Source: a bacterium C-53
GTDB lineage: Bacteria > Bacillota > Clostridia > Lachnospirales > Lachnospiraceae
Assembly: GCA_003612525.1 (NCBI GenBank)
Contig: RAZD01000002.1
Coordinates: 62,001 to 126,000, forward strand
DNA: 64,000 nucleotides
Direction: 5' to 3'
Under the pieces are notes generated by a model. That model searched no databases. It was not told the DNA's origin and was given only the letters and a program-made list of their open reading frames with translations. Made by a program: the position numbers and the translations under genes. Shown here one piece after another: positions 32,457 to 42,321 of the stretch (the stretch's first letter is position 1; each line of letters opens with the position of its first letter).

Positions 32457-34889
32457 ATGAATACAGCATTATCATGGATTAAAGCATACGTGCCCGATCT
32501 GTCATGTACGGACCAGGAATATACCGATGCAATGACACTGACGGGAACAAAGGTTGAGACATTCGAACGCCTTGACAAAAATCTTGAGAAAATATATGTA
32601 GGCCAGATACTTTCAATTGAAAAGCATCCCGATGCGGATAAACTGATTGTCTGCCAGCTGGATATGGGAAATGCGGTTGAAGGGGGAAGGCTTCAGATCG
32701 TTACCGGAGCGCCGAATGTGAAAGTGGGCGACAAGGTTCCGGTTGTGATTGACGGCGGAAAAGTAGCGGGCGGTCATGACGGCGGTCCGCTCCCTGAGAA
32801 TGGAATTAAGATTAAGAGCGGTAAGCTTCGGGGGATAGAGTCGTTTGGAATGATGTGCTCGATTGAGGAGCTTGGCTCAAGCAAAGATATGTATCCTGAC
32901 GCCCCGGAAAACGGAATTTATATCCTGCCGGAAAGTGCGGAGGTGGGAGCGGATGCTGTGGAAGCGCTGGGGCTTCATGATACGGTGTTTGAGTATGAGA
33001 TCACGTCGAATCGCGTAGACTGCTACAGTGTGCTTGGAATCGCAAGGGAAGCGGCGGTTACATTTGACCAACCTTTCTATGCGCCGGAAGTCGTTGTGAA
33101 AGAAAATGAGCAGAAAACTGCGGATTTTATCAGTGTTGAGGTTGAAGATCAGGATTTGTGTACAAGATACTGTGCAAGAATCTGCACGAATATCAAGATT
33201 GCACCTTCTCCCGAATGGATGCAGAGAAGGCTTGCGGCAAGCGGTATCCGTCCGATTAACAATCTTGTAGATATCACAAATTATGTGATGGAAGAGTATG
33301 GACAGCCGATGCATGCATATGATCTTGATACGATTGCCGGACATAAAATTGTTGTGAAGCGTGCAAAAGACGGCGATACCTTCTTGACGCTTGACGGACA
33401 GGAGAGAACGCTTGATCATGACATGCTCATGATTAATGATGCAGAAAAGGCAATTGGTATTGCCGGCATTATGGGCGGTGAGAATTCCAAGATTACGGAC
33501 GACGTGAAGACGGTATTGTTTGAGGCTGCATGTTTTAACGGGGCGAATATTCGAAAGTCGGCAAAGCGTCTGGGGCTTCGCACCGAAGCTTCCGGCAAGT
33601 TCGAAAAGGGGCTTGATGCGAAGAACGCGCTTGATGCAATCAACCGTGCCTGCCAGTTGATTCAGGAACTTGGATGCGGGGAAGTGACACAGGGAGTTGT
33701 GGATGTATGCTGCGAATTGCAGCCGGAGAGGGAGATTGAATTCCGCCCTGTGCGCATCAATGAGCTTCTGGGAACGGATCTGTCGGCGGAATTAATGCTT
33801 TCTATTTTTGAAAAGCTGGGGCTTGGCTATAAAAAAGAGGAAAATATGGTTGTGATTCCGTCGTTTCGCCAGGATCTGGAGGGGATTGCGGATTTGGCGG
33901 AGGAAGTGGCAAGGTTTTACGGATATGATAAGATTCCGAGCACACTTCCCAGTGGAGAGGCTACGACAGGAAAGCTTTCCTTCAAATTAAGAATCGAACA
34001 GAAAGCAAGGGAAATTGCGGAATTCTGTGGTTTTTCACAGGCAATGAGCTACTCTTTCGAGAGTCCGAAAGTATTTGACAAACTGCTCTTATCTCAGGAG
34101 GATCCGGCGAGAAATGCAATTGTAATCTCCAATCCTCTGGGAGAAGATTTTTCGATTATGAGAACAGTTTCCCTGAATGGAATGCTGACTTCGCTTGCGA
34201 CCAATTATAACCGGAGGAATAAGGATGTCAGACTATATGAATTCGGAAATATTTATCTTGCAAAGTCGCTTCCGCTTACAGAACTTCCCGATGAACGGAT
34301 GCAGTTTACGCTCGGATTCTATGGAGATGGCGATTTCTTTACGATGAAAGGCGTAATTGAGGAATTCTTTGATGTGATCGGTCTGAAAAAGAAAGCCGTA
34401 TATGACCCGAAGTCAGGGAAGAATTTCCTTCATCCCGGAAGACAGGCCAATGTTATTTATGATGGAGTGACGGTAGGATTTTTAGGCGAAGTGCATCCGG
34501 ATGTCTGCGATCATTACGGCATTGGCACAAAGGCATATGTGGCAGTTCTTGATATGCCGGAGATTGTCGCGAGAGCATCTTTTGACCGGAAATATGCAGG
34601 GGTGGCGAAATTCCCTTCCGTATCGCGTGATATCAGCATGGTAATGCCGAAGAGCATTCTTGTGGGTCAGATTGAGGAAATCATTGAACAGCGGGGCGGA
34701 AAGAATCTGGAGAGCTATTCTCTGTTTGATATCTATGAGGGTTCGCAGATTAAAGAAGGTCATAAATCTGTGGCTTACACGGTAGTATTCCGCAATAAAG
34801 AAAGGACACTTGAGGAGGCGGATATCAATGCTGCCATGAAAAAGATTTTAAATGGTCTGGAAGGACTTGGAATCGAGCTTCGCTCTTAA
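32457..34889 (+). CDS. pheT: phenylalanine-tRNA ligase beta subunit
   Basis: 810 residues, the normal size for bacterial PheT. Domains in order: N-terminal tRNA-binding OB fold (about 40-155, with EKHPDADKL), B3/B4 editing domain (GIAREAAVTF through HAYDLDTIAG), B5, the inactive class II-like core, and a C-terminal anticodon-binding ferredoxin-like domain (KFPSVSRDISMVM onward). The editing domain hydrolyses Tyr-tRNA-Phe. It follows pheS by 32 bases. Confidence 0.97.
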   Translation: MNTALSWIKAYVPDLSCTDQEYTDAMTLTGTKVETFERLDKNLEKIYVGQILSIEKHPDADKLIVCQLDMGNAVEGGRLQIVTGAPNVKVGDKVPVVIDGGKVAGGHDGGPLPENGIKIKSGKLRGIESFGMMCSIEELGSSKDMYPDAPENGIYILPESAEVGADAVEALGLHDTVFEYEITSNRVDCYSVLGIAREAAVTFDQPFYAPEVVVKENEQKTADFISVEVEDQDLCTRYCARICTNIKIAPSPEWMQRRLAASGIRPINNLVDITNYVMEEYGQPMHAYDLDTIAGHKIVVKRAKDGDTFLTLDGQERTLDHDMLMINDAEKAIGIAGIMGGENSKITDDVKTVLFEAACFNGANIRKSAKRLGLRTEASGKFEKGLDAKNALDAINRACQLIQELGCGEVTQGVVDVCCELQPEREIEFRPVRINELLGTDLSAELMLSIFEKLGLGYKKEENMVVIPSFRQDLEGIADLAEEVARFYGYDKIPSTLPSGEATTGKLSFKLRIEQKAREIAEFCGFSQAMSYSFESPKVFDKLLLSQEDPARNAIVISNPLGEDFSIMRTVSLNGMLTSLATNYNRRNKDVRLYEFGNIYLAKSLPLTELPDERMQFTLGFYGDGDFFTMKGVIEEFFDVIGLKKKAVYDPKSGKNFLHPGRQANVIYDGVTVGFLGEVHPDVCDHYGIGTKAYVAVLDMPEIVARASFDRKYAGVAKFPSVSRDISMVMPKSILVGQIEEIIEQRGGKNLESYSLFDIYEGSQIKEGHKSVAYTVVFRNKERTLEEADINAAMKKILNGLEGLGIELRS

Positions 34890-34910
34890 TGGTTAAAGGT
34901 TAAAAGAATT

Positions 34911-35936
34911 ATGAAGAAATCGGATTTTTATTTTGACTTGCCGGAAAGATTAATTGCACAGGACCCCCTGGAGGACCGATCCTCCTCCAGGCTTCTTGTG
35001 CTTGATAAAAAGTCGGGGGCTATGCAGCACCATACGTTTAAGGAAATTGTTCATTATTTAAGACAGGGTGACTGTCTCGTCCTGAATGACACAAAGGTAA
35101 TTCCGGCCAGGCTTCTTGGTGAGCGGGAGGATACGAAAGCCGCTGTTGAACTACTGCTTTTAAAACGCAGGGAAGCGGATACCTGGGAAACACTGGTAAG
35201 ACCCGGAAAGAAGTGTCGGCCGGGAGCAGAAATTTCTTTCGGCGGAGGATTGCTTAAGGCAGAGATTCTTGATATTGTGGAGGAAGGAAATCGTCTGGTG
35301 AAATTCCGATATGACGGTATTTTTGAGGAAGTTCTTGACAGACTTGGTGAAATGCCTCTGCCGCCATATATTACGCACAAACTTACCGACAGGAACCGAT
35401 ATCAGACTGTCTATGCAAAACATGAAGGTTCGGCGGCGGCGCCGACGGCAGGACTTCACTTTACGCATGAACTTTTGGAGCAAATCCGGGGGATGGGCGT
35501 GAAAATTGTCTATGTGACGCTGCATGTGGGACTTGGCACATTTCGGCCTGTGAAAGAAGACGATATTTTAAAGCATCATATGCATTCGGAATATTATACG
35601 GTTTCCGAAGAAACAGCTGATACGGTGAATGCGGTGAAGAAAGCAGGCGGACGAGTAGTCTGTGTCGGGACGACAAGCTGCCGGACTGTGGAATCTGCAT
35701 CGGATGAAAATGGTGTGTTGAGGGCGGGAAGCGGCAATACGGAGATTTTTATTTATCCTGGTTACCGATTCCGTGTGCTGGATGCGCTGATTACGAATTT
35801 TCATCTTCCCGAATCGACGCTGATTATGCTTGTCTCAGCGCTTGCGGGGCGTGAGCATGTGCTTTCGGCTTACGAAGAGGCAGTAAGAGAGGAGTATCGT
35901 TTTTTTTCGTTCGGAGATGCGATGTTTATCTGTTAA
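34911..35936 (+). CDS. queA: S-adenosylmethionine:tRNA ribosyltransferase-isomerase
   Basis: Transfers and isomerises the ribosyl part of SAM onto preQ1 in tRNA to give epoxyqueuosine. 341 residues, full length. Diagnostic segments are [18 protein letters not shown] at the N-terminus, [36 protein letters not shown] and [16 protein letters not shown]. It starts 21 bases after pheT, so it may be carried on the pheST transcript and thus indirectly under T-box control. No tgt or queG is nearby. Confidence 0.96.
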   Translation: MKKSDFYFDLPERLIAQDPLEDRSSSRLLVLDKKSGAMQHHTFKEIVHYLRQGDCLVLNDTKVIPARLLGEREDTKAAVELLLLKRREADTWETLVRPGKKCRPGAEISFGGGLLKAEILDIVEEGNRLVKFRYDGIFEEVLDRLGEMPLPPYITHKLTDRNRYQTVYAKHEGSAAAPTAGLHFTHELLEQIRGMGVKIVYVTLHVGLGTFRPVKEDDILKHHMHSEYYTVSEETADTVNAVKKAGGRVVCVGTTSCRTVESASDENGVLRAGSGNTEIFIYPGYRFRVLDALITNFHLPESTLIMLVSALAGREHVLSAYEEAVREEYRFFSFGDAMFIC

Positions 35937-35965
35937 CACCGTTTTTGTATATTTAACGGTTAGTA

Positions 35966-35994
35966 TTGCTATTTTCTCAGATATGCTTTAAAAT
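35966..35994 (+). promoter_or_regulatory. sigma-A type promoter for the PilZ gene
   Basis: -35 TTGCTA (35966-35971), 17-base spacer, -10 TAAAAT (35989-35994), giving a leader of about 35 bases with AAGGAGG before the PilZ ATG. Confidence 0.6.
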
Positions 35995-36036
35995 AAAGGG
36001 ATATGGGGACTGATTATTTAAGGAGGCACAAAAGAG

Positions 36037-36381
36037 ATGGAAAGAAGGCGTGCAAAGAGATTGGCTCTGACAGCAGAGTTGATTATGAATAGGCTCGACA
36101 CGAACGAAGAAGAGAGCGTAAAAATTGAAGTTCTTAACATATCCCAGACAGGCATCGGATTCTTATGCGAAAGCGGCCTTGAAATCGGTGCAAAATATGA
36201 TATAAAGCTGAAAATATGGACGGGTGATGTAATTCATACGATTGTAGATATTGTCAGAGTACAGGATATGGAAGACATAAAGAAATTTTATGGTGGTGTT
36301 TTTATTGGAATGTCGGATTCAGACAGATTTCGAATTCAGGTTTACGAGGCTTATCAGGAATATAGTCAGGAAGAAGTATAG
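36037..36381 (+). CDS. PilZ-domain protein, probable c-di-GMP effector
   Basis: A 114-residue single PilZ domain. Both ligand motifs are present: R-x3-R within RRRAKR at the N-terminus and N-x-S-x2-G as NISQTG around residue 40. PilZ proteins bind cyclic di-GMP and change motility, adhesion or secretion by protein contact. With no attached domain and no obvious partner here, its output is unknown. It is monocistronic, with its own promoter and terminator. Confidence 0.85.
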   Translation: MERRRAKRLALTAELIMNRLDTNEEESVKIEVLNISQTGIGFLCESGLEIGAKYDIKLKIWTGDVIHTIVDIVRVQDMEDIKKFYGGVFIGMSDSDRFRIQVYEAYQEYSQEEV

Positions 36382-36391
36382 AAAAATGAAT

Positions 36392-36434
36392 ACTGCTGTT
36401 GCGTTTATCTTAAAATGCAACAGCAGTGTTTTAT
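36392..36434. terminator. terminator between PilZ gene and aroA
   Basis: Arms 36392-36402 and 36417-36427 form a perfect 11-pair stem with a 14-base loop, followed by a T-rich tail on the plus strand. The convergent aroA gene ends six bases later, so both transcripts may use it. Confidence 0.85.
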
Positions 36435-36439
36435 TTCTA

Positions 36440-37729
36440 TCAGATAAGCTGCTTCTGACACAGTGAATACAAATCGCGGTAAAAATCAGGATAGGAGATA
36501 TTCACGCATTCTGCGCCTGCGATATCCACATCTCCCTCTGCAATAAGTCCCGCCACCGCAAAACTCATTGCAATTCTGTGGTCATTGCAGCTATTAATTT
36601 TCGCGCCTTTCAATGAAGGTTTGCCCTCAATGATCATACCATCCTCCGTTGCCTGGACAGCAGCGCCCATTGCACTGAGATTCTCGACCATAACGTCAAT
36701 TCGGTTGGATTCTTTGACCTTAAGTTCCGCTGCATCTCGGATTATGGTGGTTCCCTCCGCAAGAGAAGCGGCGATGGCAAGAACCGGTATTTCATCAATG
36801 AGAGTAGGAATCAATTCACCTCCGATTATCGTACCATGAAGAGGACTTGATTTTACAAGGAGATCGGCTGTCGGTTCTCCCTGATCGTACTGTTCGTTTA
36901 GGAGCGTAATGTTTCCGCCCATTTCTTTTAAAACTCTCAAAATGCCATCGCGTGTCTTATTGATTCCCACATTTCGTATAAGAATTTCGGAACCGGGTAC
37001 GAGAAGTCCTGCAGCCAGAAAATATGCAGCGCTTGAGATATCACCGGGAACATGAACCTTCTGGCCCTTTAAAAATACGTCAGGCATAAGAGAGGACGTA
37101 GTGCCTTCCGACGTTACCTCTGCTCCGAAATAGTGGAGCATGATTTCCGTATGATTACGTGACAGGTGTGGTTCTGTAACGCTTGTCGGGCCTTTGGCAT
37201 AGAGTCCGGCAAGGAGAATGGAGGATTTCACCTGAGCGGAAGCAACCGGAGAATCGTAATGAATTCCATGAAGGGAGGCCGGACGGATGATAAGAGGAGC
37301 ACACTCGTTTTCCTGCATGCTTTTGATATCCGCGCCCATGAGAGACAGCGGCGTTATAATACGCTTCATCGGACGTTTTCTGATGGACGCATCCCCGGTA
37401 AGCTGCGTCTCAAAAGACTGCCCTGCGAGAATCCCTGATATTAAGCGTGTGGTTGTGCCGCTGTTGCCGCAGTCAAGTACGGAATCCGGCCTTGTCAGTC
37501 CGTGGAGTCCTTTTCCGTGTATCGTGACATTCGTATCCTTCTGTGTAATATCAATTCCCATTTTCTGAAAACATGAAATGGTGGAGAGACAGTCGGCGCC
37601 GTTTAAAAAATTGGTGATTTCAGTCATTCCCTCACTGATGGAACCGAACATAACTGCGCGGTGTGAGATCGATTTATCTCCGGGAACAGTAAGTTCTCCT
37701 CTGAGAGATTTTGCGTGGGTGATTTTCAT
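36440..37729 (-). CDS. aroA: 3-phosphoshikimate 1-carboxyvinyltransferase (EPSP synthase)
   Basis: Sixth step of the shikimate pathway: transfers the enolpyruvyl group from PEP to shikimate-3-phosphate. 429 residues. Typical stretches are GDKSISHRAVMFGSI, the PEP-site LDCGNSGTTTRLISGIL, and the late IDEIPVLAIAASLAEG and NDHRIAMS. True start is ATG 37729, after AAGGAAA; an in-frame start at 37975 would add 82 residues of low-quality sequence that overlap tyrA. Third gene of the DAHP synthase-tyrA-aroA unit. Confidence 0.96.
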   Translation of the reverse strand: MKITHAKSLRGELTVPGDKSISHRAVMFGSISEGMTEITNFLNGADCLSTISCFQKMGIDITQKDTNVTIHGKGLHGLTRPDSVLDCGNSGTTTRLISGILAGQSFETQLTGDASIRKRPMKRIITPLSLMGADIKSMQENECAPLIIRPASLHGIHYDSPVASAQVKSSILLAGLYAKGPTSVTEPHLSRNHTEIMLHYFGAEVTSEGTTSSLMPDVFLKGQKVHVPGDISSAAYFLAAGLLVPGSEILIRNVGINKTRDGILRVLKEMGGNITLLNEQYDQGEPTADLLVKSSPLHGTIIGGELIPTLIDEIPVLAIAASLAEGTTIIRDAAELKVKESNRIDVMVENLSAMGAAVQATEDGMIIEGKPSLKGAKINSCNDHRIAMSFAVAGLIAEGDVDIAGAECVNISYPDFYRDLYSLCQKQLI

Positions 37730-37781
37730 AAACAGTTTCCTTTCTTTCACTTGTCTAAAATGTGCAGTACAGGCCGGTAAA

Positions 37782-38873
37782 CTATGTTCTCTTATACAGG
37801 ATATAGCGGTGCTTTTCCAGTAAGTCCGCCGCTTTGTCCGCTTCATCCTTTGTCTCAAACTCAATGCGCAGAGCGCCGTCCTCAAATTCACGGTTATGCA
37901 CAATCCCGATATTTTTGATACTGATAGCGTTTGTTGCGAGGATTGTGGCAATTGTTGCGATGGCGCCTGATTCATCTATAATATCACAGTAAACCGCATA
38001 AACTTTTTTAATGGGGCCGGAAGGCGTGTCTGTAAAAGAATTGCGGTAATCGCTGGAACTTACAAAAAACTGGTGGATAGCAGGGGAATTCAGATGGTCA
38101 ATCTGACTTTTTATCTGTCCGAGCGCGTCCATATACTTTGAAAGCAGCGCACTGATATTTGTGTGGTTTGCAATCAGAATTTGTTCCCACATATCAGGGG
38201 ATGAAGACGCGATTCTGGTGATATCCTTGAATCCGCCGGCGGCAATCAGTTTCATAATACCGTCCGCTGAGTCAGAATCCTTTACAAAATTCACGAGTGA
38301 TGCAGCTATAATATGTGGCAGATGGCTGATGGCGCCGGTGACATAGTCGTGCTGCTGAGGCGTTAGTATCAGCGGAAGAGCGTCAAGCGATTCCACAAAC
38401 TGATAGAGAAGCTTTGTTTTTTCATCCGGTGTATCCTCTGTCGGAGTCAGAATGTAGTAGGCGTTTTCAAGCAGATGGTCACTTGCATTTGCAAATCCTG
38501 ATTTCTCGCTTCCTGCCATCGGGTGGCCTCCGACAAACCACCGGGAGAGTCCGGCTGTTTGGATTGCTTCATGCATATCTCCTTTGACGCTTCCGACATC
38601 TGTTAGGACCGTCGTCTGCGCAAGGTATTTTTTCAGGCAGGGGAGATATTCTGCATTGGAGTGAACCGGCGTGCAGAGAAACAGAAAGTCGCACTGGCTG
38701 AAAGATTCATCTAACTGCGCAGCGATATGCGAAATAGTCCCCGATGCAAGTGCAAGCTTCAGGGACTGCATATTCCGGTCAAATGCAATGATTTCTGCTT
38801 CGGGATTTTTTTTCCGGGCGGCTTTTGCAATGGAGCCGCCGATCAGTCCTAATCCGATAAATCCTAACTTCAT
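37782..38873 (-). CDS. tyrA: prephenate dehydrogenase with C-terminal ACT domain
   Basis: Oxidative decarboxylation of prephenate to 4-hydroxyphenylpyruvate in tyrosine synthesis. 363 residues: NAD-binding start KLGFIGLGLIGGSIAKAA, the catalytic His region GGHPMAGSEKSG, a helical dimerisation domain, and an ACT domain from about residue 290 (VYCDIIDESGAIATIATIL) that probably binds tyrosine for feedback control. It lies between the DAHP synthase and aroA genes on the minus strand, with gaps of 69 and 52 bases. Confidence 0.94.
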   Translation of the reverse strand: MKLGFIGLGLIGGSIAKAARKKNPEAEIIAFDRNMQSLKLALASGTISHIAAQLDESFSQCDFLFLCTPVHSNAEYLPCLKKYLAQTTVLTDVGSVKGDMHEAIQTAGLSRWFVGGHPMAGSEKSGFANASDHLLENAYYILTPTEDTPDEKTKLLYQFVESLDALPLILTPQQHDYVTGAISHLPHIIAASLVNFVKDSDSADGIMKLIAAGGFKDITRIASSSPDMWEQILIANHTNISALLSKYMDALGQIKSQIDHLNSPAIHQFFVSSSDYRNSFTDTPSGPIKKVYAVYCDIIDESGAIATIATILATNAISIKNIGIVHNREFEDGALRIEFETKDEADKAADLLEKHRYILYKRT

Positions 38874-38942
38874 GGTATCCTCATTTCCATGTCTTATATT
38901 GGTTTTGTGACAAAAAGAGCGTTTCGGATTCAGAAATTCTGT

Positions 38943-39959
38943 TTATCGAAATGTCCTTTCCATAATATCACAAAATGGCTTCAATTCTTTGCAGAGTGTT
39001 TCAAACTGAGAAAATGTCAGTGACTGAGGTCCGTCAGAGAGCGCTTTTGACGGATCATTGTGCACCTCGATCATCAGCCCGTCCGCGCCGGCGGCAATCC
39101 CTGCTTTTGCCAGAGGCGATACGTAATCGCGCACGCCTGTCGCATGGGAAGGGTCGACAATGACAGGGAGGTGTGTTTTTGATTTTAATACAGGTATGGC
39201 GCTTAAATCAAGTGTATTTCTTGTGGCAGTTTCAAACGTACGGATGCCGCGTTCGCATAGAACGACGTTTTCATTTCCTTCCGCGATAATATACTCGGCC
39301 GCATTCAGCCACTCGTCAATGGTTGCAGCAAGCCCTCTTTTTAATAATACAGGCAGCCCTGATTTTCCTGCCTCACGAAGAAGATGGAAATTCTGCATAT
39401 TTCTTGCCCCGATCTGTATCATATCGACGTATTTGACGGCAGCCGCAATCGCTTCTTCGCTGATTACCTCGCAGATGGTTGCAAGGCCGGTCTCTCTGGC
39501 AGCTTCTTGCATGTACCGGAGTCCTTCCTCCTCAAGTCCCTGAAAAGAGTAGGGTGAAGTTCTGGGCTTATATGCGCCGCCCCGCACAATTGTGGCTCCG
39601 GATTTTTTGACAGATGCTGCAATTAACATCAACTGGTCTTCTGATTCTACTGCACAGGGACCTGCCATGATCGTTAAATTGCCGGGACCAATTGTGGTGT
39701 TCCCTACTTTTACCGCTGTAGGTTCTGGATGGAATTTTTTATTTACAAGCTTATAGCTTTCAGTGACCGGGACAAGTTTATCTACACCGTCGAAGATACG
39801 GAGGTTATCATAGTTCAGTTTTGTTTTGTCTCCGACAATACCGATGATGGTAACTTCTGCACCGTGAGACAAATGAGTTTCCAGCCCGACGCTCTGTACA
39901 TAGTGCAGAACCTGATCAATATTGGACTGCGGGGCCTTTGGTTTCATAACAATAATCAT
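38943..39959 (-). CDS. 3-deoxy-7-phosphoheptulonate synthase (type I-beta, with regulatory N-domain)
   Basis: Condenses PEP and erythrose-4-phosphate, the committed step of aromatic biosynthesis. 338 residues: a ferredoxin-like N-terminal domain of about 65 residues, as in the Thermotoga enzyme where it confers tyrosine inhibition, then a KDO8P-synthase-like barrel with LTIMAGPCAVES, RGGAYKPRTSPYSFQG, IGARNMQN and IVDPSHATG. ATG 39959 is preferred, with AAGAAGG ahead; longer starts are A+T-rich leader. First gene of the aromatic operon. Homologues are named aroF or aroG, so I leave the symbol blank. Confidence 0.94.
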   Translation of the reverse strand: MIIVMKPKAPQSNIDQVLHYVQSVGLETHLSHGAEVTIIGIVGDKTKLNYDNLRIFDGVDKLVPVTESYKLVNKKFHPEPTAVKVGNTTIGPGNLTIMAGPCAVESEDQLMLIAASVKKSGATIVRGGAYKPRTSPYSFQGLEEEGLRYMQEAARETGLATICEVISEEAIAAAVKYVDMIQIGARNMQNFHLLREAGKSGLPVLLKRGLAATIDEWLNAAEYIIAEGNENVVLCERGIRTFETATRNTLDLSAIPVLKSKTHLPVIVDPSHATGVRDYVSPLAKAGIAAGADGLMIEVHNDPSKALSDGPQSLTFSQFETLCKELKPFCDIMERTFR

Positions 39960-40092
39960 TTTAACAGACCTTCTTTCCTGGAGTTCAAGATATTTTAAAT
40001 ACTTTAACACGTTGAAGTGTAACGTTTTTATGCGAAAAAGTAAATAGAAAAACAGAAAATATGTTTAAATTGTGTAAAATGTCTAAAAAGGC

Positions 40093-40121
40093 TTGATATG
40101 CATTGAGTTATTTAGTAAAAT
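40093..40121 (+). promoter_or_regulatory. sigma-A type promoter for the EF-G-like gene
   Basis: -35 TTGATA (40093-40098), 17-base spacer, -10 TAAAAT (40116-40121). The 214-base divergent region before it is very A+T-rich. It also holds a short inverted repeat ACAC-N6-GTGT near 40007-40020 that could belong to the aromatic operon promoter, which I could not place with confidence. Confidence 0.7.
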
Positions 40122-40173
40122 ATACTTATTGGTGTAACAGGCCAAAAATAGAAAGGTATTGGAGGAAACTTGC

Positions 40174-42264
40174 ATGAATGTTTATACGACAGAAAAGATT
40201 CGTAATGTGGTAATTTTGGGTCACGGGGGCGCCGGCAAGACTAGCCTTGTGGAAGCTATGGCAAACCTTGCGGGAATCACAAACCGTTTAGGCAAAATTG
40301 ATGATGGAAATACGATCAGCGATTATGATAAAGAAGAGCAGAAAAGAAAGTTTTCAATCAGCACATCGGTAGTTCCGATTGAGTGGAACGGGACGAAAAT
40401 CAATATTCTGGATACGCCGGGATACTTTGATTTTGTCGGCGAAGTCGAAGAAGCTGTCAGTGCTGCTGCCTCCGCTATCATTGTGGTAAACGGAAAGGCA
40501 GGCATTGAGGTCGGCACGATTAAAGCGTGGGAGCTTTGTGAGGAATACAATATTCCCCGCATGATTTATGTATCCAATATGGATGCGGATAATGCAAGCT
40601 TTAAACAGGTTCTGGAAAATCTGACCGAAAAATATGGAAAGAAGATTGCACCATTTCATTTTCCGATACGTGAGAATGAGAAGTTTGTCGGATACGTCAA
40701 TGTAGTCAGCGAGGCTGCGCAGAGATGGACGGATAAGGGAAATGCACAGGAATGCGAGATACCGGAGTATTCAAAGGAAAATCTTGAACTGTACAGGGAG
40801 TCCCTGATGGAAGCGGTTGCCGAGACAAGCGAAGACTTCATGGACCGTTATTTCGGCGGTGAGACATTCTCCGATGCGGAAATCCGTTCCGCACTTCGCG
40901 TCAGCGTATGCGACGGAACGATTGTTCCTATTACAATGGGTTCGAATACATTATGTCAGGGTGTTTATACACTGCTTGATGATATTATAAAATATCTTCC
41001 AAGTCCGGAAGGAAGAAGCTTTGTCGGCATTAACTTAAAGACGAGTGAAGTGTTTGAGGCGAATTATGATTTCACGAAACCGAAGTCAGCCGTGATTTTT
41101 AAAACAATTGTTGATCCGTTTATCGGAAAATATTCGCTGATCAAGGTGGCATCCGGTATTCTTAAGACAGACGACCTGATCTATAATGAAGATAAAAACG
41201 TGGAAGAGAAGCTGAATAAATTATATGTTTTAAGAGGCAATAAGCCTATTGAGGTCAAAGAGCTTCATGCGGGTGATATCGGAGCGATTGCGAAGCTGAC
41301 GGCAGCGCGTACGGGTGATACGCTTTCTACAAAGGCAACGACCATCCGTTTCCCGAAACTTAAAATATCGACGCCTTATACATATATGAGATATCGTCCG
41401 AAAAATAAGGCGGATATTGATAAGATTTCCCAGGCATTACAGAAGATGATGCATGAAGATCTTACATTAAAGAATGTAAATGATACGGAAAACCGTCAGA
41501 CACTTCTGTATGGTATGGGTGACCAGCATCTTGATATTGTGGCAAGCAAGCTTCTGAATGAATATAAAGTGGAAATTGAACTGGCACAGCCCAAAGTGGC
41601 GTACCGTGAGACAATTAAGAAAAAATCCGATGTGGAGTCCAAATACAAGAAACAGTCCGGCGGACATGGACAGTACGGCCATGTAAAGATGCGCTTTGAG
41701 CCTTCAGGAGATCTTGAGTCTACTTATGTATTTGAGCAGGAAGTAGTCGGCGGCGCTGTTCCGAAGAATTACTTCCCGGCGGTGGAAAAAGGAATTCAGG
41801 AATCCGTATTGAAGGGACCTATGGCAGCTTATCCGGTTGTTGGCGTAAAAGCGGTTTTGTATGATGGTTCTTATCATCCGGTGGATTCGTCTGAAATGGC
41901 ATTTAAGACGGCTGCTGTACAGGCATTTAAGAAAGGCTTTATGGAGGCAGGACCTGTGCTTTTAGAGCCGATTGCATCCTTGAAAGTAACGGTTCCTGAT
42001 AAGTATACGGGAGATGTTATGGGCGATCTCAATAAGAGACGTGGACGTGTACTTGGAATGAATCCGACAGCGGGCGGGAAACAGGTAATTGAAGCGGATA
42101 TCCCGATGGCAAGTCTTTATGGATATTGTACGGTGCTTCGTTCGATGACCGGCGGAAGCGGAATGTACGAATATGAGTTTACGCGTTATGAGCAGGCTCC
42201 GAGCGACGTACAGGAAAAAGAAGTGGAAGCAAGAAAAGACAAACTGAACAATGAGGCTGAGTAG
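40174..42264 (+). CDS. elongation factor G-like GTPase (paralogue)
   Basis: 696 residues with the five-domain EF-G layout. GTPase motifs: G1 GHGGAGKTS (about 14-22), G2 Thr in the FSISTS region, G3 DTPGYFDF. The G4 motif reads S-N-M-D (134-137) where canonical EF-G has N-K-M-D. Later domains include the domain IV sequence GGHGQYGHVKMRFEP and the C-terminal GYCTVLRSMTGGSG. The DDGNTISDYDKEE switch I start is typical of the second EF-G-like branch in Clostridia, not the str-operon fusA. Its role (translocation, recycling or stress) is unknown. ATG 40174 is nine bases after GGAGG. Single gene with own promoter and terminator. Confidence 0.88.
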   Translation: MNVYTTEKIRNVVILGHGGAGKTSLVEAMANLAGITNRLGKIDDGNTISDYDKEEQKRKFSISTSVVPIEWNGTKINILDTPGYFDFVGEVEEAVSAAASAIIVVNGKAGIEVGTIKAWELCEEYNIPRMIYVSNMDADNASFKQVLENLTEKYGKKIAPFHFPIRENEKFVGYVNVVSEAAQRWTDKGNAQECEIPEYSKENLELYRESLMEAVAETSEDFMDRYFGGETFSDAEIRSALRVSVCDGTIVPITMGSNTLCQGVYTLLDDIIKYLPSPEGRSFVGINLKTSEVFEANYDFTKPKSAVIFKTIVDPFIGKYSLIKVASGILKTDDLIYNEDKNVEEKLNKLYVLRGNKPIEVKELHAGDIGAIAKLTAARTGDTLSTKATTIRFPKLKISTPYTYMRYRPKNKADIDKISQALQKMMHEDLTLKNVNDTENRQTLLYGMGDQHLDIVASKLLNEYKVEIELAQPKVAYRETIKKKSDVESKYKKQSGGHGQYGHVKMRFEPSGDLESTYVFEQEVVGGAVPKNYFPAVEKGIQESVLKGPMAAYPVVGVKAVLYDGSYHPVDSSEMAFKTAAVQAFKKGFMEAGPVLLEPIASLKVTVPDKYTGDVMGDLNKRRGRVLGMNPTAGGKQVIEADIPMASLYGYCTVLRSMTGGSGMYEYEFTRYEQAPSDVQEKEVEARKDKLNNEAE

Positions 42265-42281
42265 AGACGAAAAGAATCAGG

Positions 42282-42311
42282 GAAAGCGGCGCCAAAGCGC
42301 CGCTTTCTTTA
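42282..42311. terminator. bidirectional terminator
   Basis: Arms 42282-42292 and 42297-42307 form a perfect 11-pair GC-rich stem with a four-base loop, flanked by A-run and T-rich tail. It separates the convergent EF-G-like gene and rsiV. Confidence 0.9.
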
Positions 42312-42321
42312 CTTTCACAGT

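Noticed and set aside
37730-37975. 82-residue N-terminal extension of aroA
   Set aside because: The extension overlaps tyrA, has low-quality composition, and the ATG at 37729 has a good ribosome binding site and matches the family start.
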